A stretch of DNA of 64,000 nt from Massilibacillus massiliensis. GTDB lineage: Bacteria; Bacillota; Negativicutes; FLKF01. This document shows, one piece after another, positions 1 to 8,707 of this stretch (positions within the stretch are counted from its first letter, which is position 1; each line of letters opens with the position of its first letter). A model generated the notes under the pieces. That model was not told the origin of the DNA. It saw only the letters and a program-made list of their open reading frames with translations, and searched no databases. The position numbers and the translations under genes were made by a program. The stretch spans positions 1,631,534-1,695,533 of the forward strand of contig NZ_LT575483.1 of assembly GCF_900086705.1 (NCBI RefSeq), written 5' to 3'.

Positions 1-147
1 CCAACAAGCACCACCAACGATACAACCGGCAATTATAGGCATAACAAAATACGCCTTTCCTAATATATAAGCACCAACGCTACATAAAAGTAAGCCAATT
101 GCAGTTTGCGTTAATATAGACTTTATGCATGTTAATAAATTTTTCAT
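1..147 (-). CDS. atpI: ATP synthase subunit I (AtpI-like), partial
   Basis: The first 49 codons are visible; the gene runs off the left edge. The start ATG at 147 follows a GGGGG ribosome site. The peptide begins MKNLLTCIKSIL and has a hydrophobic stretch (TAIGLLLCSVGAYIL), then a second one ending IIAGCIVGGACW, as in the small membrane protein AtpI that precedes atpB in F-type ATP synthase operons and helps assemble the c-ring. The upstream gene is an AtpZ-like protein, which is the usual partner. In Bacillus the upp gene also sits just upstream of the atp operon, which fits the rest of this window. Family call rests on context and hydrophobicity more than on motifs. Confidence 0.6.
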   Translation of the reverse strand, partial: MKNLLTCIKSILTQTAIGLLLCSVGAYILGKAYFVMPIIAGCIVGGACW

Positions 148-478
148 ATTCCCCCACAAACAGTTTTTCCAAACCATATAGTAAAGAATATCCTGCCTTT
201 TAAAATAAATAATACCTATTGCCCTAAAAATTTAGAAAATTCTGAACAGAACTTCATTCAGGCCTTTATTTTTCCTTCGACAAAAGGCCAAGTTTATCCT
301 GCTAAAATATTCGCTGTTTTTTAGTAAAAACATTAAAATCAGGACTTGATTATGAATTTTATACTTTTTTGCATAAACCCAACAAATCATTTATTATATG
401 ATAAGTATTACTTATGTTTATGCAGTATTTGTAAAATATAAAACTCATTTATCATAATGACTCTATAATTATACCATA
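148..478. other. intergenic gap between atpZ and atpI
   Basis: No ORF is supported here. The stretch is AT-rich. A weak inverted repeat (GGCCTTT...AAAGGCC, about 262-293) is present. A promoter for the ATP synthase operon reading leftward is expected in this gap because atpI and atpZ are too far apart for simple coupling, but I cannot place one firmly. Confidence 0.4.
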
Positions 479-721
479 TTATTTATTTTTGCCAAGTAGT
501 TTTTTATAAGTCGACCAAATCGCTGCGATAAAACCTAAAAAAATGCCGCTAATTGTCGCAATCGGGCTTGAAACGAGTTTTTCATCAATATAAATTCCGC
601 CATAGAGACACACGCCAATTGTAATAACAAAATTTATTCCCAACCCTGTAGCAAATCCCAATGCCTGCAAAGTAGACTGCGTATCCTTCTTATTATTTCC
701 TTTTTTATCCACATTATTCAT
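479..721 (-). CDS. atpZ: AtpZ/AtpI-family F0F1-ATPase assembly protein
   Basis: About 80 residues with two predicted membrane helices: LGFATGLGINFVITIGVCLYGG and ATISGIFLGFIAAIWSTYKKL. The pattern of a short charged N-terminus, helix, GIYID loop and second helix ending with Y-K-K is that of the AtpZ (ATPase_gene1) family. These proteins precede atpI and help with ATP synthase assembly or Mg2+/Ca2+ transport. The start is uncertain: the ATG at 721 is almost on top of a GAAAGG motif, so a GTG at 712 with better spacing is an alternative. The next gene downstream on the same strand is an atpI-like gene, which supports the call. Confidence 0.7.
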   Translation of the reverse strand: MNNVDKKGNNKKDTQSTLQALGFATGLGINFVITIGVCLYGGIYIDEKLVSSPIATISGIFLGFIAAIWSTYKKLLGKNK

Positions 722-788
722 CCTTTCAAAAAAATATTGCATAAATATTGCATATAAACCATATTGTATCTGGCCTATCTATTTCATA

Positions 789-832
789 AAAAAAGCTGCC
801 GCAAATTTGATTTTGCCAGCAGCTTTTATGTA
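789..832 (-). terminator. intrinsic terminator after wecB
   Basis: On the minus strand an AAAAGCTGC...GCAGCTTTTTT hairpin with an inner GCAAA/TTTGC extension follows the wecB stop and ends in a T run. Confidence 0.7.
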
Positions 833-837
833 CTATA

Positions 838-1992
838 TTATACTTCAAACGAATCAGGTTTATGATCCGTCCAACCATATTTCCAAAGAATCGCTTCCAC
901 AATACGTCTTGATGCTTGTCCATCGCCATAAGGGTTACAAGCATTTGACATCTTATGATATTCCTTTTCGTCAGTTATTAACAACTTTGCTTCATCATAT
1001 ACACGCTGTTTATCCGTACCGATCAATTTTACTGTGCCGGCACCAATTGCCTCCGGACGTTCAGTTGTATCACGAAGAACAAGCACAGGTTTTCCTAATG
1101 CAGGTGCCTCTTCTTGAATACCACCCGAGTCAGTTAAGACCAAATATGAACGTGCGAGTAAATTTGCAAATGGTTCATAATCGAGCGGGTCAATTAAATG
1201 CACGCGCTCCATTTTCCCTAATTCACTCTCTACAACTTCACGGACTTTAGGGTTCTTGTGCACTGGAAAAACAATTTCGATATCAGAAAATTCGTTTACA
1301 AGTGCACGCAATGCTTGATAAACATGACGCATTGGTTCCCCAAGATTTTCTCTGCGATGTGTTGTTACCAGCACAACTTTCTTATTCTTATAATCAATAC
1401 TTTTCAAAAGTTCATTTTCAAAAACAAAATTTTCATCTACTGTTTTCAAAAGCGCATCAATCACTGTATTCCCTGTGACAAATACTTGCTCGCCTTGGAT
1501 GTTTTCTTGTGCGAGATTCTGGCATGCCGTATCGGTCGGTGCAAAGTGCAGATCCGCTAAAGAACCTGTCAACTTACGATTCATCTCTTCCGGAAACGGT
1601 GAATATTTGTTCTGCGTTCTAAGTCCAGCCTCTACATGTCCAACTGCAGTTTGATGATAAAAAGCAGCCAATGCGCCGGCAAAAGTCGTTGTCGTATCTC
1701 CATGTACCAACACAATATCCGGCTTTTCTTCTGCTAGAACTTGATTCAAGCCTTGCATGGCTTTGCAGGTTATATCAAACAAAGTCTGCCCCTGCGCCAT
1801 GATATCAAGATCATGATCCGGTTTTATTTCAAATAAATTCAGTACTTGATCGAGCATATCACGATGTTGCGCTGTTACAGCAACAACAGGTGTAATTTTA
1901 TCCGGATATTTTGCCAGTTCCAAAACAACCGGTGCCATTTTAATCGCTTCCGGGCGAGTGCCAAATACAGTCATTACTTTAATACGTTTCAT
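838..1992 (-). CDS. wecB: UDP-N-acetylglucosamine 2-epimerase (non-hydrolysing)
   Basis: A 384-residue protein that interconverts UDP-GlcNAc and UDP-ManNAc in the cytoplasm, feeding cell-wall or capsule polymer synthesis. The N-terminus MKRIKVMTVFGTRPEAIKM is the family signature. Also visible are HGDTTTTFAGALAAFYH, HVEAGLRT, PEEMNRKL, TTHRRENLG and LTDSGGIQEEAPALGKPVLVLRDTTERPEA, with the catalytic Asp, Glu and His positions kept. Length matches the family. The start ATG at 1992 follows an AAAGGGG site; the open frame reaches further upstream but has no good ribosome site there. It lies directly after the tagO/wecA-like gene on the same strand, so the two likely share an envelope-polysaccharide function. 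Confidence 0.95.
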   Translation of the reverse strand: MKRIKVMTVFGTRPEAIKMAPVVLELAKYPDKITPVVAVTAQHRDMLDQVLNLFEIKPDHDLDIMAQGQTLFDITCKAMQGLNQVLAEEKPDIVLVHGDTTTTFAGALAAFYHQTAVGHVEAGLRTQNKYSPFPEEMNRKLTGSLADLHFAPTDTACQNLAQENIQGEQVFVTGNTVIDALLKTVDENFVFENELLKSIDYKNKKVVLVTTHRRENLGEPMRHVYQALRALVNEFSDIEIVFPVHKNPKVREVVESELGKMERVHLIDPLDYEPFANLLARSYLVLTDSGGIQEEAPALGKPVLVLRDTTERPEAIGAGTVKLIGTDKQRVYDEAKLLITDEKEYHKMSNACNPYGDGQASRRIVEAILWKYGWTDHKPDSFEV

Positions 1993-2050
1993 AAAATTCT
2001 CTACCCCTTTCCTACACTTTGGGACGCGAATCATCTGATTTTCCATTGTA

Positions 2051-2078
2051 AAATAGGCAGGCTATATGCCTGCCTGCA
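2051..2078 (-). terminator. hairpin between tagO-like gene and wecB
   Basis: A GGCAGGC/GCCTGCC stem with loop ATATA, followed on the minus strand by TATTTTA. It may attenuate transcription from the tagO-like gene into wecB. Confidence 0.5.
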
Positions 2079-2092
2079 ATGGTTTACTTCTA

Positions 2093-3124
2093 TCAAGAAT
2101 TCGTTCTAACTGACTTTTTTGTTTTCAAAATACCAAGTTTCTTCGCCCCAATAAATACAACTAACATCACAGCAATGATAATTGCAATCGCGAACCCACT
2201 GCTGACCTCGGTCAGCGCAATCGCACTCAAACCTAAAACCCCGCTGATGACATACATTAAAAGTACTGCCTGTCTTTGCGTGAACCCCAAATCAAGCAAA
2301 CGATGATGCAAATGTCCTCTATCAGGTTTAAAAATCGGTTTCCCGCTCATGTAACGTCTAACAATCGCAAATGCAGTATCCAAGATTGGCAGACCTAGTG
2401 CAAAAATAGGCACAATCAACGCAATAGTCGCAGCCGACTTTACTGCACCAATCACAGAGATACCCGCCAGCATATACCCTAAAAACATACTGCCAGTATC
2501 CCCCATAAAAATCTTCGCCGGATTGAAATTATACTGTAAAAACCCCAGCGCTCCGCCAGCGATCGCCGCTGTCAACACTGCAATAAGTATATAATTCTGC
2601 TGCAATGCAACCAACAAGATTGTAATCGAAGCAATCGTAGAAACACCAGCAGCAAGACCATCAAGACCATCAATTAAGTTAACCGTATTTGTAAGGCCTA
2701 CAATCCAAAATATCGTCACCGGCACTGCTAAATATTCCAGATAAATCATATCACCAAAAGGATCACTAATCCAATCGATACGAATATCAAACAAAACCAA
2801 TACTAAAGCCGCAATGATTTGACCAGCCAGCTTTACTTTAGCCGGTAAATTTTTTAAATCATCAATTACACCGACAGCCAAAATTACCGTGCCGCCGAGC
2901 AATAGTCCTATAATCTCCGTCGTTAAATCAACCGTAAAAAAAACTGCTACCATAAAGGCAACATATATAGCAAGACCACCCATTCTAGGGATAGGAGCAG
3001 TATGCACTTTGCGTTCATCAGGAGCATCCATAGCTCCAGCTTTTTTAGCTAAGGAAATAATTTGCGGCGTTAATACATACGCTATGACAAGCGCAATGAA
3101 AAACGACAAAATATAATCCGGCAT
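2093..3124 (-). CDS. tagO: undecaprenyl-phosphate GlcNAc-1-phosphate transferase (TagO/WecA family)
   Basis: A 343-residue membrane protein with about ten hydrophobic segments. It would transfer GlcNAc-1-phosphate from UDP-GlcNAc to undecaprenyl phosphate, the first step of teichoic-acid-like, O-antigen-like or other surface glycans. Family motifs visible: GAMDAPDERKVHTAPIPRMGG, VGVIDDLKNLPAKVKL, NLIDGLDGLAAG, KIFMGDTGSMFLG and the late DRGHLHHRLLDLG histidine motif. The ATG at 3124 has an AAAGAGGTG site 9 nt upstream; a GTG four codons earlier overlaps that site and is less likely. The next gene, wecB, acts on the same nucleotide sugar. Confidence 0.93.
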   Translation of the reverse strand: MPDYILSFFIALVIAYVLTPQIISLAKKAGAMDAPDERKVHTAPIPRMGGLAIYVAFMVAVFFTVDLTTEIIGLLLGGTVILAVGVIDDLKNLPAKVKLAGQIIAALVLVLFDIRIDWISDPFGDMIYLEYLAVPVTIFWIVGLTNTVNLIDGLDGLAAGVSTIASITILLVALQQNYILIAVLTAAIAGGALGFLQYNFNPAKIFMGDTGSMFLGYMLAGISVIGAVKSAATIALIVPIFALGLPILDTAFAIVRRYMSGKPIFKPDRGHLHHRLLDLGFTQRQAVLLMYVISGVLGLSAIALTEVSSGFAIAIIIAVMLVVFIGAKKLGILKTKKSVRTNS

Positions 3125-3220
3125 AAACTCAAACACCTCTTTCTATGCAACACACCAATTGTACATCACCAAAACTAGACTGTCAATCAAATAAACATAT
3201 CCTCGCACGCCCTTCACGCC

Positions 3221-3880
3221 TTAGATACAGTACCCTTTACGTTTTAATTTAGCAACGTGAAGTTTCACCAACTCATCCACATCGACATCATATCGCTGCG
3301 CAAGTAAATACATCATCGTAAAACAGCACTGCGCTACATCAAGAAGCTCTTCGGCACTGCCAATCATCACTTCCCGATCTGTTAAAGCTGAATATTCACC
3401 GGACGCCCCCATATTTTTGCCCAAATATTGTGTCAGTTCACCAAGTTCTTCTTGAATTTTACATACTGTAGTGAGCAATGTCACTTCCGGCAAATCCAGC
3501 TTTGGCAAGGCAAGATATTTATAATTCCCCTCTGTATGAAGGCAATATTGATGACTTTTATCAAATGAATATCCTTTGCTTTCAAGTTTGGACAAGTGAC
3601 GTTCAATTAATTTAGCGATCTCAATATTATAACTTTCTTCCATAACAAAAATCATCGTAACACAAGTTTGTGCCACATCCAACAACTCTGCATTTACTTC
3701 TGCCAGCACACTTTTAGCAGCAGAAAGCTCAGAGATTTCAATCCCTTTTAAACGCTGATAAGGCAAAAATGCCAACGTTGCTCTGGCAAGTTCTCCCGCC
3801 TCCTCAATAATTTTTAACAAGGTTGAATTTAAAGTTGGTGACAATTGATTTAATTTTGGTAAAACAATAACTTCAAACAT
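3221..3880 (-). CDS. tandem-domain MazG-like nucleotide pyrophosphohydrolase
   Basis: 219 residues made of two MazG-like helical domains in a row. Domain 1 has the metal-binding EEAGE motif at about 26-30 and ELLDVAQTC at about 65-73. Domain 2 repeats this as EELGE at about 144-148 and EELLDVAQCC at about 178-186. Such all-alpha NTP pyrophosphatases hydrolyse (d)NTPs to monophosphates, often for nucleotide-pool cleaning. Both copies keep their acidic residues, so both may be active. The start ATG is preceded by GGTGGAGAG. The gene stands alone, with a divergent dehydrogenase gene on its other side. The exact substrate cannot be told. Confidence 0.75.
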   Translation of the reverse strand: MFEVIVLPKLNQLSPTLNSTLLKIIEEAGELARATLAFLPYQRLKGIEISELSAAKSVLAEVNAELLDVAQTCVTMIFVMEESYNIEIAKLIERHLSKLESKGYSFDKSHQYCLHTEGNYKYLALPKLDLPEVTLLTTVCKIQEELGELTQYLGKNMGASGEYSALTDREVMIGSAEELLDVAQCCFTMMYLLAQRYDVDVDELVKLHVAKLKRKGYCI

Positions 3881-4270
3881 TTTATCTCTCCACCTATTAG
3901 AACTTCATTATACACCTTTATTATACAAAATTCCTTATATTTTTCACTAGCTTTTTACACAAATTTTAATTCTTTAATTTTACAAACTAGCGCACCAGCT
4001 GGTTAACCACCTACTACGAATCTCAATTCGGCTTACAACCGGATACATGCGCCTCTGGAAAAAGCCGCGCTTTCTGCTTTTTCCATGTTAGCTTAAAACA
4101 TTTTTCTATTATAGCATACCTGCGAATAAAAGATAACGATAAAAGGTGTTTTTCGTATAACATCCGAATAGAAATTCTACCAATATTACAGATATTTGCT
4201 TGCTATTTTTTTATATACATATTATTGTTATGTTATACCTAAAAAAAAAATCTCAGGAGGATATTTTCTC
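3881..4270. other. divergent intergenic region with a folded segment
   Basis: No protein gene is supported here. From about 3987 to 4091 the sequence contains nested inverted repeats: GCGCA 3990-3994 with TGCGC 4048-4052, CGAAT/ATTCG near 4017-4030, and a 9-bp hairpin GGAAAAAGC 4057-4065 with GCTTTTTCC 4076-4084. It matches no riboswitch or tRNA that I recognise. The dehydrogenase gene begins 180 nt downstream. Confidence 0.45.
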
Positions 4271-5143
4271 ATGAAAAATACATATGATATCGGCTTTATC
4301 GGACTTGGCGTAATGGGTAAAAGCATGGCAGAAAATCTGCTCAAAGCAGGCTACAAGGTCAGCGTGTACAACCGTACAAAAGAAAAAGCTTCTGCATTGA
4401 TTGCACAAGGTGCTGCTTGGAAAGATACGCCAAAAGAATTGGCGCAGACTTGTAATGTAATCATCACCATGGTTGGATATCCAAAAGATGTTGAAGATAT
4501 CTATTTTGGCGACCAAGGACTCATCGATCATGCGAAACTTGGCACCTATCTCATTGACATGACAACTTCAAGTCCAAGACTCTCAAAACAAATCTCTCAA
4601 GTTGCGCAAAGCAAAGGAATTTTTGCCTTGGATGCGCCCGTATCCGGCGGTGACATCGGAGCAAGAGAAGCAAAATTATCAATTATGGTCGGCGGAGACG
4701 AGAGAGCCTATACAGCCATGAAACCAATTTTTGAAGTGCTAGGAAAAAATATTCAATATCTCGGCTTAGCCGGTGCCGGTCAATATACAAAAATGTGTAA
4801 CCAAATTGCCATCGCCTCAAATATGATGGGCGTATGTGAAGCAATCATTTATGCCAAAAAAGTCGGACTTGATCCAAATGCTGTTTTAACCAGCATTTCT
4901 ACAGGTGCTGCCGGCTCTTGGTCTTTATCTAACCTTGCACCGCGCATGATTCAAGGGGATTATGCACCAGGATTTTATGTAAAACATTTTATCAAAGATA
5001 TGGGAATTGCGATTGAATCCGCAAAAGAAGTCGATTTAGAGCTGCCTGGTTTAAATCTAGCAAAAAAACTTTATGATCAACTATCTGCCGAAGGCGGAGA
5101 TCTTTACGGAACACAAGCTTTGATTAAAATATTAGAAAAGTAA
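4271..5143 (+). CDS. NAD(P)-dependent beta-hydroxyacid dehydrogenase (HIBADH/GarR family)
   Basis: A 290-residue reductase. The N-terminal Rossmann motif is GFIGLGVMGKSMAENLLKAG, followed by NRTKEKA typical of the 6-phosphogluconate-dehydrogenase-like family. The substrate-site motif DAPVSGGDIGAREAKLSIM and the catalytic lysine region GAGQYTKMCNQ are intact. Members reduce tartronate semialdehyde, 3-hydroxyisobutyrate or 2-(hydroxymethyl)glutarate; the substrate cannot be fixed from sequence. The start at 4271 is set by CAGGAGGATATTTTCTC. Alone on the plus strand, it is closed by a very strong bidirectional terminator. Confidence 0.85.
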   Translation: MKNTYDIGFIGLGVMGKSMAENLLKAGYKVSVYNRTKEKASALIAQGAAWKDTPKELAQTCNVIITMVGYPKDVEDIYFGDQGLIDHAKLGTYLIDMTTSSPRLSKQISQVAQSKGIFALDAPVSGGDIGAREAKLSIMVGGDERAYTAMKPIFEVLGKNIQYLGLAGAGQYTKMCNQIAIASNMMGVCEAIIYAKKVGLDPNAVLTSISTGAAGSWSLSNLAPRMIQGDYAPGFYVKHFIKDMGIAIESAKEVDLELPGLNLAKKLYDQLSAEGGDLYGTQALIKILEK

Positions 5144-5154
5144 CATAAAAAAAT

Positions 5155-5205
5155 AAAAGACTCGGTAGATCTATTTGTTTACAGAATAGATCTACCGAGT
5201 CTTTT
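5155..5205. terminator. bidirectional terminator between convergent genes
   Basis: A perfect 21-bp stem (5155-5175 with 5185-5205, 9-nt loop) flanked by A and T runs. It lies between the plus-strand dehydrogenase and the minus-strand comEB and can serve both. Confidence 0.92.
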
Positions 5206-5229
5206 TATTTTCCCAGATAGCTCAAAACA

Positions 5230-5682
5230 TTATGTAATCTCCTTGGGATCACACTCTACAATTGATCCATCTGTTTCTAGGTAAACGACTTTCGCAATCA
5301 TTGCATTTCGAATCATACGCCTGCAGAGCAGACAAGGTTTTCCCGAAGCTAATGTTCCATCGGCGTTAAATCCGACAATGTAAATTGTCGCATTCTTCAT
5401 TTTTTCCGGATCGCCATTTATAATCGCATTTTGCTCAGCATGCACCGCTTCACAAAGCTCGTAACGTTCACCTTTAGGAACATTGCAGGCTTCCCTTTTA
5501 CAATAATTCAGCTCCAAGCAACTTATTGCACCGCGCGGCGCTCCATTATATCCTGTACTGATAATAATATGATCTTTCACAATCAGTGCTCCATAAATAC
5601 GCCGTAAACAGGTTGCTCGTTTGCCAACTGCTTTTGCTATTTCTAAAAAATATTCGTTCCAATCTGGACGTACATGCCCCAT
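5230..5682 (-). CDS. comEB: deoxycytidylate (dCMP) deaminase, ComEB-like
   Basis: 150 residues. It deaminates dCMP to dUMP for thymidylate synthesis. The zinc-site motifs are CEAVHAEQNAI (His and proton-shuttle Glu) and KPCLLCRRMI (two Cys), as in the cytidine/deoxycytidylate deaminase family. It also has the extra Cys-rich insert (CLELNYCKREACNVPKGERYELC) typical of dCMP deaminases. The start ATG follows AAGAGGTGAGAAT. Its neighbour upstream on the same strand is upp, another pyrimidine gene. Confidence 0.93.
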   Translation of the reverse strand: MGHVRPDWNEYFLEIAKAVGKRATCLRRIYGALIVKDHIIISTGYNGAPRGAISCLELNYCKREACNVPKGERYELCEAVHAEQNAIINGDPEKMKNATIYIVGFNADGTLASGKPCLLCRRMIRNAMIAKVVYLETDGSIVECDPKEIT

Positions 5683-5698
5683 ATTCTCACCTCTTGAT

Positions 5699-5733
5699 TA
5701 AAAATAGAGACACCAATCGGCATCTCTATTTTA
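5699..5733 (-). terminator. terminator after upp
   Basis: On the minus strand, AAATAGAGA...TCTCTATTT with a short GC-containing inner stem (CCgattGG) ends in a T run between upp and comEB. Confidence 0.75.
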
Positions 5734-5747
5734 TGTAGACCGCATGC

Positions 5748-6383
5748 TTATTTCGTTCCAAAAATTCTATCCCCAGCATCACCAAGGCCTGGAACAATAT
5801 ACCCATGATCGTTTAAGCATTCATCTAAACCTGCTGTGTAAATCTCAACGTCAGGATGTTCCTCGTTGACAACTTTAACACCTTCCGGTGCAACAACTAG
5901 GCACATTAAAATAATAGATTTTGCCCCTTTGTCTTTTAACATCTGAATTGCTGCCGCAGAAGAACCGCCAGTTGCAAGCATTGGATCCACAACAACCAGT
6001 GTACGTTCTCCAACATCACTCGGCAATTTGCAATAATATTCTACCGGTTTTAATGTTTCTGGATCACGATACAGCCCAACATGCCCAACTTTTGCTGTCG
6101 GAATTAGATTTACAATGCCGTTAAGCATTCCTAAACCAGCACGCAAAATTGGTATAACCGCAATCTTTTTACCCGTTAATACTTTACTTTTACAAGTCGT
6201 TACCGGTGTTTTAATTTCAACTTCTCTGAGTGGCATATTTCTCGTTATTTCATACGCCATAAGCATAGAAATTTCTTCTAGCAATTGGCGAAAATCTTTC
6301 GTACCTGTACTTTCTCTGCGCATAATTGTCAACTTATGCTGAATTAATGGATGATCGATAACATTGATCTTTAAACCTGTCAT
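5748..6383 (-). CDS. upp: uracil phosphoribosyltransferase
   Basis: 211 residues, full length. It salvages uracil to UMP using PRPP. Family motifs visible: [14 protein letters not shown] near the N-terminus, [14 protein letters not shown], the PRPP-binding loop [13 protein letters not shown], and the uracil-binding C-terminus [18 protein letters not shown]. The ATG at 6383 follows a GGGGGA site. It is placed 15 nt after glyA on the same strand. The glyA-upp pair followed by ATP synthase genes is the Bacillus arrangement; here nucleotide and envelope genes lie between. Confidence 0.97.
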   Translation of the reverse strand: MTGLKINVIDHPLIQHKLTIMRRESTGTKDFRQLLEEISMLMAYEITRNMPLREVEIKTPVTTCKSKVLTGKKIAVIPILRAGLGMLNGIVNLIPTAKVGHVGLYRDPETLKPVEYYCKLPSDVGERTLVVVDPMLATGGSSAAAIQMLKDKGAKSIILMCLVVAPEGVKVVNEEHPDVEIYTAGLDECLNDHGYIVPGLGDAGDRIFGTK

Positions 6384-6398
6384 GTATTCTATTTCCCC

Positions 6399-7643
6399 CT
6401 AGTATAATGGATATTTCGCGCAAAGCTGTGCAACCATTTTTTCCGCCTGCAATTTTTTCGCATCGCTTTCTGGATCATTCAATACCAGTGCTATGATTTC
6501 AGCTACTTTCTCCATATCCTTTTCTTTAAACCCGCGCGCAGTCAGCGCCGGTGAACCAAGACGAAGACCACTTGTTACAAATGGACTCAATGGTTCAAAT
6601 GGAATCGTATTTTTGTTTGCAGTGATTCCAACATCATCTAATAATTTCTCTGCTACTTTTCCGGTTAAATTCTTCGAACGAAGATCCACCAGCATTAAAT
6701 GATTATCCGTTCCGCCGGATACAATCGTAAAGCCCTGTTCAATCAAAGCATTGGCTAATGCATTGGCATTTTTAATAATCTGTTTCTGATATTCTTTGAA
6801 TTCTTCAGATAAGGCTTCTTTTAATGCAACGGCTTTCGCTGCAATTACATGCATCAGCGGTCCACCTTGAATTCCCGGAAAAACAGCTTTATTGAATTGT
6901 TTGCCAAATTCCTCGTCCTTTGTCATAATCAATCCGCCGCGAGGCCCACGCAAAGTTTTATGTGTAGTCGTCGTAACAACATCAGCAAAAGGAACTGGAT
7001 TTGGATGAAGACCAGCAGCTACTAATCCTGCAATATGCGCCATATCAACCATCAAATATGCGCCCACTTTTTTTGCAATTTGGCTCATTCTTTCAAAATC
7101 AATCGTTCTTGCATAGGCACTTGCACCAACAACGATCATTTTAGGCTTGCAATCCTCAGCTGTTTTTTCAACTTCATCATAGTCAATTCGATTTGTATCC
7201 TCTGTAACGCCATAAGGAACAATATGAAAATATTTACCAGACATATTGACAGGACTTCCATGCGTTAAATGTCCGCCATCGGTTAAATTCATTCCCATAA
7301 CAGTATCGCCAGGTGTCAATAACGCAAAAAATACTGCCATATTTGCCTGTGCACCGGAATGAGGCTGTACATTGACATACGCAGCACCAAAAAGTTCTTT
7401 TGCGCGATCAATTGCCAACTGTTCTACTACATCAACACATTCACAGCCACCATAGTAACGTTTGCCAGGATAGCCTTCTGCGTATTTATTTGTCAACACA
7501 GATCCTTGCGCTTCCATGACAGCTTTACTCACAATATTTTCTGAAGCAATTAGTTCTAACTTATTGCGTTGACGGCTTAATTCGGCATCAATTGCCTGCT
7601 TAATTTCCGGATCTACCGTAGCCAAATCGTCTAGTAAACTCAT
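6399..7643 (-). CDS. glyA: serine hydroxymethyltransferase
   Basis: 414 residues. A PLP enzyme that converts serine and tetrahydrofolate to glycine and 5,10-methylene-THF. The Schiff-base lysine is in [16 protein letters not shown], with [25 protein letters not shown] and [11 protein letters not shown] also typical. Full family length. The start is the ATG at 7643 preceded by GAGGGG; six further codons upstream are open but lack a ribosome site. It belongs to the run ywlG-glyA-upp on the minus strand. Confidence 0.98.
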   Translation of the reverse strand: MSLLDDLATVDPEIKQAIDAELSRQRNKLELIASENIVSKAVMEAQGSVLTNKYAEGYPGKRYYGGCECVDVVEQLAIDRAKELFGAAYVNVQPHSGAQANMAVFFALLTPGDTVMGMNLTDGGHLTHGSPVNMSGKYFHIVPYGVTEDTNRIDYDEVEKTAEDCKPKMIVVGASAYARTIDFERMSQIAKKVGAYLMVDMAHIAGLVAAGLHPNPVPFADVVTTTTHKTLRGPRGGLIMTKDEEFGKQFNKAVFPGIQGGPLMHVIAAKAVALKEALSEEFKEYQKQIIKNANALANALIEQGFTIVSGGTDNHLMLVDLRSKNLTGKVAEKLLDDVGITANKNTIPFEPLSPFVTSGLRLGSPALTARGFKEKDMEKVAEIIALVLNDPESDAKKLQAEKMVAQLCAKYPLY

Positions 7644-7675
7644 GTTTTCAATTCCCCTCACTTTTTATAATATCA

Positions 7676-8221
7676 TCAAGCCTGATATATAGCTCGACTT
7701 CCCCCAATAAATTTAGGCCGGGTTCTCGCTGCAATGATGACCGCCTGTCCAATCTTTTTTGTTTGCAAACGAACCGGCACAGCGACATGCTTTAGATGCA
7801 TTCCAATTAACGTTGCTCCGATATCAAGACCGGCGTGCGCACAAATCGTTTCTACCACGACAGGCTCCTGGTAACTTTTCATCGCCTGCGCAGCAAGCGA
7901 TCCACCGGCATGAGGTGCAGGAAAAACCGCAACCTGTTCCAACCGATATGCTTCCATCACTTTACGCTCTACAACCAAAGCACGATTCAAATGTTCACAA
8001 CATTGAATTGCGAAAAAGATACCTGTACTATTTGCAATTCCTTGCACTGCCTCCAATAAAGCAGTTGCTACTTCTTCAGACCCTGCCGTACCAATTTTCG
8101 AGCCAATGATTTCACTCGTCGAACAACCAATCACAACAATCTGCCCTGGCTTAACGCCGGAAACTTCAATCAGTTCCAAAAGTGCTGCCCGGGATTCCGC
8201 TTTGACTGTCTCTATATCCAT
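7676..8221 (-). CDS. ywlG: TIGR01440/DUF436 family protein (YwlG-like)
   Basis: 181 residues, matching the YwlG family in length and in motifs such as VVIGCSTSEIIG, CEHLNRALVVE, VFPAPHAGGSLA and HAGLDIGATLIGMHLKHVAVP. The molecular function is not known. The family almost always sits between rpiB and glyA in Firmicutes, exactly as here. The ATG at 8221 follows AGGAGTCTTGTGA. Identification is by motif and conserved gene order. Confidence 0.9.
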   Translation of the reverse strand: MDIETVKAESRAALLELIEVSGVKPGQIVVIGCSTSEIIGSKIGTAGSEEVATALLEAVQGIANSTGIFFAIQCCEHLNRALVVERKVMEAYRLEQVAVFPAPHAGGSLAAQAMKSYQEPVVVETICAHAGLDIGATLIGMHLKHVAVPVRLQTKKIGQAVIIAARTRPKFIGGSRAIYQA

Positions 8222-8238
8222 TCACAAGACTCCTAGTT

Positions 8239-8676
8239 TTATTTTTCTAGTGCCATGATTTTATTTACGCGACGCGCATGACGATCGCCGGAAAATTCTG
8301 TTGTTACCCATGCCTTCACAATTTCACAAGCCGGACCAAAGCCAATCACTCTTTCGCCCATTGCTAAAATGTTCGCATTATTATGTTCACGCGACATTTT
8401 CGCGGAGAAAATATCATGACAAAGTGCTGCACGTATACCTTTAATTTTATTCGCCGCAATAGAAATACCAATTCCAGTTCCGCAAAGAACGATGCCCCGA
8501 TCAGCTTCACCGCTTATTACACTATGTGCAACTTTTTCTGCAATATCCGGATAATCTACTGCTTCAGTGCCAAATGTCCCAACATCATTGACTTCTACTT
8601 TCAGTTCCGCTAATACTTTTTTTATTTCTTCTTTTAAATTTACTGCGCCATGATCACTGCCAATTGTTATTTTCAT
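8239..8676 (-). CDS. rpiB: ribose 5-phosphate isomerase B
   Basis: 145 residues. It interconverts ribose 5-phosphate and ribulose 5-phosphate in the pentose phosphate pathway. Signature segments: KITIGSDHGAVNLKE at the N-terminus, DVGTFGTEAVDYPDIA, the active-site region GIVLCGTGIGISIAANKIKGIRAALCHD with the catalytic Cys, and NANILAMGERVIG. The start follows GGAGGAAGAAAG. It lies next to the ywlE-like phosphatase and ywlG, as in Bacillus. Confidence 0.97.
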   Translation of the reverse strand: MKITIGSDHGAVNLKEEIKKVLAELKVEVNDVGTFGTEAVDYPDIAEKVAHSVISGEADRGIVLCGTGIGISIAANKIKGIRAALCHDIFSAKMSREHNNANILAMGERVIGFGPACEIVKAWVTTEFSGDRHARRVNKIMALEK

Positions 8677-8707
8677 CTTTCTTCCTCCATTTTTATTTCA
8701 CTTATTT

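Noticed and set aside
3987-4091. Possible tRNA or riboswitch
   Set aside because: Parts look like a tRNA D-arm, but no T-loop or anticodon arm can be placed, and no known riboswitch core matches.
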